This document shows, one piece after another, positions 1 to 7,738 of a stretch of DNA of 64,000 nt; positions within the stretch are counted from its first letter, which is position 1; each line of letters starts with the position of its first letter. The notes under the pieces were generated by a model. It saw nothing but the letters and a program-made list of their open reading frames with translations, did not search any database and was not told where the DNA came from. Made by a program: the position numbers and the translations under genes. Origin of the DNA: MWCO01 sp964488865 (lineage in GTDB: Bacteria > Myxococcota_A > Polyangia > Polyangiales > Polyangiaceae); contig CAZAWR010000021.1 in NCBI GenBank assembly GCA_964488865.1, positions 1 to 64,000 on the forward strand. Reading direction: 5' to 3'.

Positions 1-552
1 GGAACGGGCGCAACCGGCGGAACCGGCGGCACGGGGGGCACCAGTGGAACGGGCGGCGCAACCGGGGGAACGGGCGGCGGCACCACGACCGTCGCTGGAC
101 ACGCCTGCACGCTGACCAACCCGAACGGCACCGGAGACGAGCCGAACGGCATCATCCCCGTCTGCTGCGCACCGTCCTCCAGCGAAGAAGACGACGCTCA
201 GGACTTGTTCACTCGGCTCAACGCGCACCGCGTCGCCAACGGCCAGTCCACGCTGACCTACGACGAAAACCTGGAAGCCACCATCCAAGCCCACCTTCTG
301 CACCAGAGCCTGCACCCGTTCACCTCCTGGACGGCGCCCGAGTCCGTCGTCGAGACCCTCGGCGACAGAGCCGCACTTTGCGGGACGTCCACGAGCGGGG
401 GCGTCTTCGTCATGTACGTCACCAGCGCCAGCGCTGCCATGACGCAATGGAAGAACAACTCGGCCTACAATGACATGCTGCTCTCCACCGCCCACACCCG
501 GGTGGGGGGCGGACGCTATCAGACGCAGTGGGCCCTTCAGTTCGGGCCGTAG
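1..552 (+). CDS. Secreted CAP/SCP-domain protein, 5'-truncated
   Basis: The frame is open from base 1, so the start lies outside the window; 183 codons are visible. The first ~30 residues are a Gly/Thr/Ala-rich linker of the kind that follows a lipobox in Myxococcota lipoproteins. Next comes a Cys-containing segment, then from about residue 70 a CAP (SCP/PR-1-like) fold: an N-terminal helix with LNAHR, a His-rich stretch, and a C-terminal strand ending WALQFG. CAP proteins are extracellular with diverse roles, and no specific activity can be read here. A GTG or TTG start inside the frame (for example 205) would give a shorter protein, but the in-frame linker upstream argues for a longer one. 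The family call is from sequence pattern only. Confidence 0.7.
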   Translation, partial: GTGATGGTGGTGGTSGTGGATGGTGGGTTTVAGHACTLTNPNGTGDEPNGIIPVCCAPSSSEEDDAQDLFTRLNAHRVANGQSTLTYDENLEATIQAHLLHQSLHPFTSWTAPESVVETLGDRAALCGTSTSGGVFVMYVTSASAAMTQWKNNSAYNDMLLSTAHTRVGGGRYQTQWALQFGP

Positions 553-625
553 AGTTCACCTTTCGCGCCGGGTGGGCGGGCGATTGAGTTGTTCGCGGAC
601 GGCTCGGTTCATGGTCGCGCGCACG

Positions 626-643
626 CCGACCCCCTCGGGTCGG
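626..643. terminator. GC hairpin downstream of the CAP gene
   Basis: CCGACCC and GGGTCGG form a perfect 7-bp stem with a 4-base loop, 73 bases after the CAP stop codon. There is no T-run. It may be a terminator or a structure in front of the next promoter. Confidence 0.35.
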
Positions 644-672
644 AGAACCCGCGACGGCGGGCCCACGCCGTA

Positions 673-702
673 CTGACGCAACCGGTCACAACCTGCTACG
701 AT
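673..702 (+). promoter_or_regulatory. Possible sigma-70-type promoter of the MopE-like gene
   Basis: CTGACG (673-678) and TACGAT (697-702) are separated by 18 bases and lie 27 bases upstream of the GTG start at 729. This is an eye match to -35/-10 consensus only. Confidence 0.35.
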
Positions 703-728
703 GCTACGTTCGACCAAGGAGGACTCCC

Positions 729-3641
729 GTGCGCCAATACCTTAGAGCCGTTCCCGGTTTGCTCGCGTTCTTGATCGCTGGTTGTGGGGGTGGAGACGAT
801 AGCAGTGGAACCTCGGGGGGCGCAGGCACCGGCGGAACCGGCGGAGACGGCGGTACCGTCCAACCGGATGCCTCCCCCGACATCATCGGCCCGGGATCAT
901 GCGTCGATGGCGACGGGGATGGCCGTCCCGGCCTCACCGAGGATTGCCCTGGTGGCACCGACTGCGACGACACGGATCCGTTCGTCCACCCGGGAATGCT
1001 CGAGCGCTGCGACGACGGCACGGACAACGACTGCGATGGCGAAGCGGACGAGGCGGACTGTGTCTCCTGTGCCCCGGGCGAACGCGTGGCTTGCTACACC
1101 GGCCCCAGCGGGACATCCGGCGTCGGCGCGTGTCGGCCGGGCGTGGGGGTATGCAACGCGGACGGGCTCGTAACAGCCTGTGAAGCCGAGGTGACCCCTG
1201 GGGAGGAGATCAACGTCACCGAGTGCGACAATGTCGACAACGACTGCGACGGCGAGGTGGACGAAGAGTTGCGTAACGCGTGCCTCGTTTGCGGGGAGCC
1301 AACGCCCGCCGAGGTCTGCGGGGATTCGATCGACAACGACTGCAACGGGCAGACGGACGAGGGGTGCCACTGTGACTTCGAGTGCGTGTGCCCGCCGGTG
1401 GGGGCGTGCGACTGCAACCCACCGACGAATCAGCCGTGCTACGAAGGCCCCTTCGGGACGAGCGGCGTGGGAATCTGCCTCGGGGGTCGTCGCGACTGCC
1501 GCGACGATCTGGGTACGGCGGCGCCCGTGTGGGGGGAGTGCACCGGGCAGATGATTCCCCAGGTGGAGTGCGCGAACGGCGAGCCGAACAATCTCGATGA
1601 CGACTGCAACGGGCTGATCGACGACGGGTGTCGCGATGGCGACGGCGACGGGAGCCCGTGGCCGCTGGACTGCGACGACACGGACGACAGCGTGTATCCG
1701 GGGGCACCCGAGACGTGCAACGACCGGGACGACGATTGCGACGGGGTGGCGGACGAGGGGGTGACCAACGCGTGCGGAGGCTGCTACGAGGTGACGGCGG
1801 AGGAATGCGGCAACGGCTATGACGACGACTGCGACGGGCAGATCGACGAGTCGTGCCAGTGCGCGTCGGGTTCCAAGCAGGATTGTTACGGCGGACCTCC
1901 CGGGACCGAAGGGGTGGCGGCGTGCAAGGCCGGAACCCAGGAGTGCGACGGCAAGGAGTTCGGCAAGTGGGGGACGTGCGAGGGGCAAGTGCTGCCCACC
2001 CCGGAAATCTGCGACGGCATCGACAACGATTGCGATGGGGAGGTCGACGAGCGCTGGGCCGCGGGCTCCAACGCTTGTGGCTTCTGTGACGGCGAAGAGG
2101 TCTGCGACGGCCTCGACAACGACTGCGACGGTCTCGTGGACGAGAACGTCGCGAACAAGTGCGGGGAATGTGGGCCTGAGCCCGTGGAAGTCTGCAACGG
2201 GCTGGATGACGACTGCGACGGGGTGGTGGACGACGGCGTGACGAACGCCTGCGGAACTTGCCCGCCGGAGCCGTGCTTCGACGAGAACTGGGACACACCA
2301 GCGGACTGCGACCCGACGATGGGAACCGATTGCAACAGCGTCGAGGAGCACCCGGACTTCCCCGGGTCCGTCACGCTCGGCCAGATCGAGTGGGAATCCC
2401 ACTACATCTACATCGCCGTCACGAACAAGAACGAGGTCGCACAGCTCGACACGGACACGGGCGTGAAGAACTGGCAGATGCCCTCAGGAGGCTGCCAGCC
2501 ATCGCGAACAGCCGTCGCCGAGGACGGTAACGTGTGGGTCGGCAACCGCGGACACAACGGGTGCGACCCGAACAACATCAACCACTCGAACCTCGTGCAC
2601 CTCGACCGCAACGACGGGCACATCATCTGCCGCGCCGACATCCCGGGGCTCGTTCGCGGAGTCGCCATCGACGCGACCGGCGACGTGTGGGCGGGCACGT
2701 GGAACGGAAAGACCCTCTACCGGGTCAGCGGCACCAACGTGGATACCAGCCAGAGCCCGCCACGCTGCGAGATCCTCGGAACCTACCCGCTCGGCGTCAA
2801 CATCTACGGCTTGACCGTGGATCCAACCGGCAACGTCTGGACGTCGTCTTCTCCCACGGTGCGGTTCAACATCGCCACGTCCACCTTCGAAACCTTCCCG
2901 AACCCTTCATTTTACGGGATCGCGCCGGACGGCGCGGGACGCGTCTGGTTCGGAGGCTGGAGCGGAGGCGGGACCATTCACGCCATCGACTTGGCCGGAG
3001 TGCAGAGCCTCAACACCACCATCGCCAACGTCACCGCGGTCACCGTGCACCCCAACGGCACGATCTGGGGCTCGAGCTACGGGACCAACCAGATCGTCGG
3101 CTACGACCCGAACACCCAGCAGGCCATCTGCACGGCCCCCATCCCTTCGGGCGTCAACCCCCACGGGATCGCAGTGGACCGCCAAGGGCGGCTCTGGACC
3201 CCGAGCCGGTTCAACAGCGGCTCGGTCAACGTGTTCGACACGAGTTGCAACTTCGTCGCCACGTACATGGTCGACCCCGGCCAGGAGCTCTACAGCTACT
3301 CGGACATGACCGGACACTTGCTGCAGAACTTCACCAACCCCAACGGCAAGTGGACCCAGGTGTTCGACTCCGGCTACGCGAACCCCTACTGGAATCGCAT
3401 CGAATGGGACGCGGACGTCCCACCCAACACCGGCATCTCCATGGAAGTGCGCGCGTCGAACAGTGGAACCGACTTCTCCGGCTCCCAGGTCTGCGGCCCG
3501 TTCACCGCCTCCCCAGGGATGCTCGACGCGTGTCCATTCCTCAACGACAACCGGTACCTCCAGGTCGTCGCCACGCTCACCACGAGCGAGCCGGGGGCCC
3601 GCCCGATCCTGCACGGGGTCCGGGCCTACTGGGCGTACTGA
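729..3641 (+). CDS. Lipoprotein with MopE-type metal-binding repeats and a beta-propeller
   Basis: 970 aa. The GTG start at 729 follows AAGGAGG at 715-721. The signal peptide ends in the lipobox LIAGC and is followed by a Gly/Thr-rich linker. Residues ~55-520 carry nine copies of a D[ND]DC[DN]G-x-x-DE Cys/Asp motif plus two longer DGDGDG...DCDDTD blocks. These are the repeats called the MopE metal-binding motif (MopE of Methylococcus binds copper; Ca-like binding is also plausible). From ~535 to the end there are repeated blade-like segments (VWVGN, VWAGTW, VWFGGW, WGSSYG, LWTPSR) of a streptogramin-lyase/NHL-type beta-propeller. Probably anchored on the outer membrane facing out. Function unknown; propeller lyase activity is not implied. 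Transcription probably ends at the hairpin overlapping its stop codon. Confidence 0.8.
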   Translation: MRQYLRAVPGLLAFLIAGCGGGDDSSGTSGGAGTGGTGGDGGTVQPDASPDIIGPGSCVDGDGDGRPGLTEDCPGGTDCDDTDPFVHPGMLERCDDGTDNDCDGEADEADCVSCAPGERVACYTGPSGTSGVGACRPGVGVCNADGLVTACEAEVTPGEEINVTECDNVDNDCDGEVDEELRNACLVCGEPTPAEVCGDSIDNDCNGQTDEGCHCDFECVCPPVGACDCNPPTNQPCYEGPFGTSGVGICLGGRRDCRDDLGTAAPVWGECTGQMIPQVECANGEPNNLDDDCNGLIDDGCRDGDGDGSPWPLDCDDTDDSVYPGAPETCNDRDDDCDGVADEGVTNACGGCYEVTAEECGNGYDDDCDGQIDESCQCASGSKQDCYGGPPGTEGVAACKAGTQECDGKEFGKWGTCEGQVLPTPEICDGIDNDCDGEVDERWAAGSNACGFCDGEEVCDGLDNDCDGLVDENVANKCGECGPEPVEVCNGLDDDCDGVVDDGVTNACGTCPPEPCFDENWDTPADCDPTMGTDCNSVEEHPDFPGSVTLGQIEWESHYIYIAVTNKNEVAQLDTDTGVKNWQMPSGGCQPSRTAVAEDGNVWVGNRGHNGCDPNNINHSNLVHLDRNDGHIICRADIPGLVRGVAIDATGDVWAGTWNGKTLYRVSGTNVDTSQSPPRCEILGTYPLGVNIYGLTVDPTGNVWTSSSPTVRFNIATSTFETFPNPSFYGIAPDGAGRVWFGGWSGGGTIHAIDLAGVQSLNTTIANVTAVTVHPNGTIWGSSYGTNQIVGYDPNTQQAICTAPIPSGVNPHGIAVDRQGRLWTPSRFNSGSVNVFDTSCNFVATYMVDPGQELYSYSDMTGHLLQNFTNPNGKWTQVFDSGYANPYWNRIEWDADVPPNTGISMEVRASNSGTDFSGSQVCGPFTASPGMLDACPFLNDNRYLQVVATLTTSEPGARPILHGVRAYWAY

Positions 3642-3655
3642 TCACGAAACGTGAT
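3641..3655. terminator. Hairpin overlapping the MopE-like stop codon
   Basis: ATCACG-AAA-CGTGAT is a perfect 6-bp stem with a 3-base loop. It starts in the TGA stop codon and sits between two convergent genes. There is no T-run. Confidence 0.35.
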
Positions 3656-3711
3656 TGGATCCAGGCGAGGCAAGGCCGTGCCCTCGGGACAACCGCGCCA
3701 TGCCCGACCCT

Positions 3712-4259
3712 TCACACGATCCTCTTCCACCACGGCTGCTTTTCGATGCGGGAAAGCTTCATCTTCTTGCCCAAACCCCCCTTGCCGAGAACGCCCGTCA
3801 CGACGTATCGCCCGTCGATGATCGCGTTCTTCTGCAAGGAGCCACCGCCGGTGGCATCCGGAATGCGGTTCGATCCTGTGGCAGAGAGCGCACCGCCCGG
3901 GGATCGCCGAATCTGAACGGCGATGCGAGCCAGCAACTCCTCCCGAGCCACCGGTTTGACCATGTAGTCGTTGGCCCCGCCTCCAACGCCGACACCTTGT
4001 TCTCGACGTCGTCCATGCCGCTGATGACGATCACCGGTACGTCCCCCAGGCCGGGATCCTGCTTCATGTGCCGGAGCACCTGCATGCCCCCAAGCCCGGG
4101 TAGGTACAGATCGAGCAAGACCACGGCGGGACGCTCTTCGGCCATCATCCGGAGGGCTTCCTCACCGCTCTCCGCCTCACGCACGTCATGAACCGATTCG
4201 AGCATGCGGCAAAGAACCTCTCGGAATGCAGGCTCGTCGTCGACCACCAGCACGTGCAT
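3712..4259 (-). pseudogene. Response regulator receiver protein, frameshifted
   Basis: The start is ATG at 4259, behind AGGAGA. The N-terminal reading frame has a full receiver core: VVDDE (acidic pair D7/D8), phosphoacceptor D50 in LLDLYLPG, and S80 in VIVIS. Near 3974-3977 the sequence has GGGGCC where one more G would restore the family ending A-N-D-Y-M-V-K-P. From there the -1 shifted frame continues to a stop at 3712. One inserted base gives ~182 aa. Cause: an assembly indel in a homopolymer, or a real mutation. The ~60-residue tail contains DGRYVVTGVLGKGGLG, which resembles the start of a Ser/Thr kinase domain (GRY...LG.GG.G) but stops there. It diverges from the radical SAM gene at 4382. 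No output domain is visible. Confidence 0.7.
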
Positions 4260-4381
4260 GTCGCTCTCCTGCCTCCAGGCCAGGAAGCGAAACCGTCGCA
4301 CGATCCGGCCCGTGGCGAAAGACTCGAGTGGCAAGATCGCCTTTGACTTCTGACTTCGCCGGCGGGACCTTCCCTTCGTTC

Positions 4382-6607
4382 ATGCCCCCACTTCCCGTCG
4401 TTCACCTCGTTCATCCTCCCCCCTACGGCGAGGTTCCTTTCAAGCACCTGGGGCTGTGCTACGTGGCCGCAGGGCTGCGGAGCCACGGCTTCGACACGTG
4501 TTTCCACGACCTCTCGGAGCAGCACCATCGCGCCGGCTCGGACTTTTACGACGCGCTGATCTTGCGTCTTTCCCGGCATGCAGGCGACATGAGCGACCTT
4601 CCCCGGCTCGACCTGCTCGGCGAGGTGCTCTTCCCCGAGTTGGCTGACAGCGCGCTGGCAGCCGTCATTCGCGCACAGGTCGACGAGGCCCTCGCCCATC
4701 TCGGCGTAGCGCGTGCGGCTTGCATCTCCTTCAACACGCTCACGTCCTACTTCACCGCAGCCCTTGGTAGAGCCCTACGACAGCAGGGCGTGGTGGTGTT
4801 GCTGGGCGGTCCGCTGGCGGGATACGCCCCGGTGGCGGACCTCTTGTTGCACCTGGGCGCCGCGGACGCGTTGATCGCAGGGGACGGTGACCTCCAAGCC
4901 GGTCCAGCCCTGCGGGCGCTGCTGACCCATCAGCCTCCCCGGGAAGTCCCCGGAGCGCGGTGGTTGGAGGACGGCGTCGCGAAGACCAACCCCCCTGCCC
5001 CACCCCCAGCCCTCGACCTTCTTCCCCCGCCCCTGTTCGAGGGCAACGTGCTCGACACGTTCATCCCCCTACAAGCGAGTCGCGGCTGCGGCCGATCCTG
5101 TGCCTACTGCTCGGAGAGCGGAATCTGGGGCCCACGAGGTCACCGACGACGCACGCCTGCTCGCGTCGCCGAAGAAATGCGCGCCCATGCCTCCGCCTAC
5201 GGTCTGAACGACTTCCACTTCCACGACGACCTGCTCAACTGCAACCGTCGATGGATGGACGAGCTCGTGTGTGAGCTCTCGCACGGCCGCTTCACTTGGG
5301 AGAGCTTCTTCGAGCCCTACGGGCTGGACGCGAGCCTGCTCGGTCGCATGCGGGACGCCGGATGCCGCCTCGTCAAGTATGGCATCCAGAGCTTCTCCCC
5401 GACCCTGCTGCGCACGATGAAGCGCCCACCCGACGTGGACCAGGTGGTGGACGTGGTGGTGCAAACCTACCGCCTCGGGATCTCCACGCACTTCGACATG
5501 CTCATCGGGCATCCCGGCGAGACGGAGGAGGATCACCGTCGCAACCTCGCGCTGGTGGAGGAGTTGTTCGGCCTGACAGGCGAACGCCTCTACTTTTCAC
5601 TCAACCCTTTCTACCTGTCGGCCGGCTCCGAGATCGAGCGGCACCCCGAACGATTCCATACGACTCTCCGGCATGCGATCCCGGAAGACCACGTCGCCCC
5701 GATGGCCCTCGCCCTGCGCGCCGTGGGCCCCTATCCCGTGGGCTACCAGTCCGATGTCCCGCGCGAAACCACGATGCGTCGCATGGACGAGCTGTCCGCG
5801 ATCCTTCGACGCCACGGCAAGGACTACTTGTACCTCGGCCAGCAGACCCTGCCTGGGGAAGGCAAGGAGCCGCGCACGATGCTGCCGGACCTTCGAGACG
5901 GAGCCCGCGCGCAGGTCACGGTGCGCGAAGCGCGGGCCGCGGGGGACGCAGACCTTTCCTTGCCAGCGATCGTGCTCCGCGAGGACAGCAACCTGCGTCT
6001 GTCCCCCGACCCTGGCCGTGTTCGCGTCCTCGCGGGACCCGAACGCGAGACCAAAGCGTACGTCGAGATGCTCGAGGGCCTTCCGACGGGCGGAGTTCTT
6101 CGGATCCTCGGGGGCGAAGCCACCTTGGCTCGGGACCTCGCGCCGGTGCTGGCGGCGGCCCGTCGGCATCTCCGTTCCTGCGTGCTGGAGACCAACGGGC
6201 TTCGCTTCAGCCAGCCCGCGTTCACGAAGGCGATGGTTCGCTACGGCCTGTCCCACGCCGTGGTGGTGCTCCTGGGCCTGGATGCCCCGACGGCCGACGA
6301 GCTTGGTGGCGTTGCGGGCTCCTTCGACTTGGCGCTTCAGGGGGCTCGTCAGCTGATCGCGGCGAACGTGGCGACGGAGGTGGGGCTGGTGCTGAGCGGA
6401 CGGACGGTGGACGACGCGCATCAGCTTTCGGGGTTGGTCACGGAGCGAGCGCCTGGGGCGGCGGGGTTGCGCGTGGTGGTCACGAGGCTTCGCGGGCCCG
6501 GGGCGCCGCCGCTGCCGGACCCTTCGAAGGTGGAGGCGAGTGTCTCGCGACTGTTGGGGTTGGCGCGGGAGAGCGGGCAGCGGGTGGTTCTGGAGGATCG
6601 CGGTTGA
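4382..6607 (+). CDS. B12-binding-type radical SAM protein with a degenerate second radical SAM domain
   Basis: 741 aa; ATG at 4382 chosen because the protein then begins directly with the Rossmann-like strand VVHLVHPPPYGEVP. Residues ~1-190 resemble a cobalamin-binding-type domain (VVLLGGPLAGY, GDGDLQ). The radical SAM domain follows, with C236-x3-C240-x2-C243 in SRGCGRSCAYC and barrel motifs such as FHFHDDLLN and LIGHPGETEEDH. From ~520 a second module looks like another radical SAM barrel: the strand before the usual CxxxC reads SNLRL (536-540) where active enzymes have CNLRC, followed by LGGEATL (576-582) and GSFDLAL. It has no cluster cysteines. Substrate unknown. The gene stands alone upstream of a tandem repeat, with no peptide or lipid partner gene next to it. 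Confidence 0.8.
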   Translation: MPPLPVVHLVHPPPYGEVPFKHLGLCYVAAGLRSHGFDTCFHDLSEQHHRAGSDFYDALILRLSRHAGDMSDLPRLDLLGEVLFPELADSALAAVIRAQVDEALAHLGVARAACISFNTLTSYFTAALGRALRQQGVVVLLGGPLAGYAPVADLLLHLGAADALIAGDGDLQAGPALRALLTHQPPREVPGARWLEDGVAKTNPPAPPPALDLLPPPLFEGNVLDTFIPLQASRGCGRSCAYCSESGIWGPRGHRRRTPARVAEEMRAHASAYGLNDFHFHDDLLNCNRRWMDELVCELSHGRFTWESFFEPYGLDASLLGRMRDAGCRLVKYGIQSFSPTLLRTMKRPPDVDQVVDVVVQTYRLGISTHFDMLIGHPGETEEDHRRNLALVEELFGLTGERLYFSLNPFYLSAGSEIERHPERFHTTLRHAIPEDHVAPMALALRAVGPYPVGYQSDVPRETTMRRMDELSAILRRHGKDYLYLGQQTLPGEGKEPRTMLPDLRDGARAQVTVREARAAGDADLSLPAIVLREDSNLRLSPDPGRVRVLAGPERETKAYVEMLEGLPTGGVLRILGGEATLARDLAPVLAAARRHLRSCVLETNGLRFSQPAFTKAMVRYGLSHAVVVLLGLDAPTADELGGVAGSFDLALQGARQLIAANVATEVGLVLSGRTVDDAHQLSGLVTERAPGAAGLRVVVTRLRGPGAPPLPDPSKVEASVSRLLGLARESGQRVVLEDRG

Positions 6608-6621
6608 AGGCGGTTGAGTCC

Positions 6622-6919
6622 GGGACCGGTCACAAGGGGGTCTCGGACCGGTCACAAGGGGGTCTGGGACCGGTCACAAGGGGGTCTGGGACCGGTCACA
6701 AGGGGGTCTCGGACCGGTCACAAGGGGGTCTGGGACCGGTCANNNNNNNNNNNNNNNNNNNNNNNNNNNNNNNNNNNNNNNNNNNNNNNNNNNNNNNNNN
6801 NNNNNNNNNNNNNNNNNNNNNNNNNNNNNNNNNNNNNNNNNNCAAGGGGGTCTGGGACCGGTCACAAGGGGGTCTGGGACCGGTCACAAGGGGGTCTGGG
6901 ACCGGTCACAAGGGGGTCT
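6622..6919. repeat. 22-bp tandem repeat array interrupted by an assembly gap
   Basis: The unit is SGGACCGGTCACAAGGGGGTCT (S = G or C), shown here as 22 positions with the first base alternating. Five full copies lie before the gap and three after it, with partial copies at both gap edges; a partial unit follows at 6920. Each unit contains the 8-bp palindrome GACCGGTC. Since 22 is not a multiple of 3 and no stop occurs in any frame, long apparent reading frames cross the array; these are not believable genes. True copy number is unknown. Confidence 0.95.
6743..6842. other. Scaffold gap of exactly 100 N
   Basis: The run of N lies inside the tandem repeat. A round 100-base run is the usual placeholder for a gap of unknown size, here presumably caused by repeat collapse. 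Confidence 0.99.
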
Positions 6920-6921
6920 CG

Positions 6922-6975
6922 GACCCCGTCGACAGGCTCGGTGACCCGTTCGACCCGAACGGGACGGGGGTCGGA
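6922..6975. terminator. Nested hairpin between convergent genes
   Basis: The inner stem CCCGTTCG-ACC-CGAACGGG (6945-6963) is a perfect 8-bp stem with a 3-base loop. It is enclosed by a near-complementary GACCCCGTC / GACGGGGGTC pair. The site lies between the radical SAM gene (+) and the DUF4189-type lipoprotein gene (-), as expected for a bidirectional terminator. There is no T-run. Confidence 0.5.
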
Positions 6976-7040
6976 CCGTCTTCCGGAGCGAACTGGGCGT
7001 CGTTTGCTGCAGAATCGTCGCGATCTGCAGCGCGGTAGGT

Positions 7041-7448
7041 TCACTTGGTGCTGTTGCAGGCCCAGACGACGACCTTGCAGGTTCCGCCGCCCTTTGATTG
7101 GCACTCGTTTCGAGCGGCGGATTCGGCGGCGGGGCGGTTGAAGCCCGTGGCCGCGCTCATGAGCTTGGTGTCCGTGGTGGATTGCGCGAGCGCGCCGCAT
7201 CCCTGATTCCAGGTCAGCCGGACCGTGCACGCGGGGCACTTCTCGGTCGCCTTCTTCTTGGCGAGGTCCTCGGTGAGCTGATCGAAGCTGTATCCCCAGC
7301 CACCGGTGTCCTCGTGGTAGGCGATGGCGGCGTGCTTCTGGGACTTCGCTACTTTCTTCAGGAGGTTGCAGCCTGTCACACCCAGACCGGCCGTGATCAT
7401 GGCCACCGAGATGGCTGCAACCTTCAGGACGCGCGTCAACTGATCCAT
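7041..7448 (-). CDS. DUF4189-like lipoprotein
   Basis: 135 aa. The signal peptide has a hydrophobic core and the lipobox GVTGC, Cys at about 27. The mature part begins HAAIAYHEDTGGWGYS and contains a Cys pair (ECQSKGGGTC) and a final WACN, the arrangement seen in the small DUF4189 family, where conserved cysteines stabilise a short beta-rich domain. The family is of unknown function. The gene is preceded by AAGGAGAATTCG just before the ATG at 7448 and diverges from glnA. No operon partner. Confidence 0.65.
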   Translation of the reverse strand: MDQLTRVLKVAAISVAMITAGLGVTGCNLLKKVAKSQKHAAIAYHEDTGGWGYSFDQLTEDLAKKKATEKCPACTVRLTWNQGCGALAQSTTDTKLMSAATGFNRPAAESAARNECQSKGGGTCKVVVWACNSTK

Positions 7449-7584
7449 CGAATTCTCCTTGTTCGTAAGTTCGTGCCCAGCCCCCTCCCTGGGGCGGCGA
7501 CACGATTCCCGCCAGGGGCAATCCTACGCCACCCGAACCCGTCGGGTCATCGACGATGGACAGGGGCGGAGTGGCGCCGCGGAT

Positions 7585-7610
7585 GGGGCCGGCCGCTGAG
7601 AACCGGCCCC
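7585..7610 (+). promoter_or_regulatory. Perfect 8-bp hairpin upstream of glnA
   Basis: GGGGCCGG and CCGGCCCC are separated by 10 bases, in the 290-bp divergent region before glnA. It is either an operator-like inverted repeat or an RNA hairpin if transcription starts upstream of it. Confidence 0.4.
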
Positions 7611-7689
7611 GGAGGCGGCAGCTTCACGATAGGGATCACACCGAATCTCTCTTTCCCCGCGTCGACGGCCCTTGCTACGGTGGGGTCCC

Positions 7690-7704
7690 TGGCGACACCT
7701 TCGC
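7690..7704 (+). promoter_or_regulatory. Possible sigma-54 promoter of glnA
   Basis: TGGC at 7690-7693 and CGC at 7702-7704 place GG and GC exactly 10 bases apart, the -24/-12 spacing of RpoN promoters. The -12 element is TTCGC rather than TTGC. The site would put the transcript start ~20-25 bases before the glnA ATG. Sigma-54 control of glnA is classical in proteobacteria, but this match is weak. Confidence 0.25.
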
Positions 7705-7738
7705 GGCGCGCACGCATGGCGCGCAGGAGATGACACGC

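Noticed and set aside
897..2402. Long minus-strand reading frame opposite the MopE-like repeats
   Set aside because: It mirrors the GC-rich Asp/Cys repeat codons of the real plus-strand gene and gives a low-complexity Val/Ala/Arg protein with no domain.
3712..3963. Independent small gene with a kinase start
   Set aside because: Its beginning is the C-terminal end of the receiver domain of the upstream frame, so it is the second half of one frameshifted gene.
6622..6919. CRISPR array
   Set aside because: The units are contiguous with no spacers, and no cas genes are nearby.
5296..7141. Plus-strand frames running through the 22-bp repeats and the N gap
   Set aside because: A stop-free 22-bp unit keeps all frames open; the resulting peptides are repeat artefacts.
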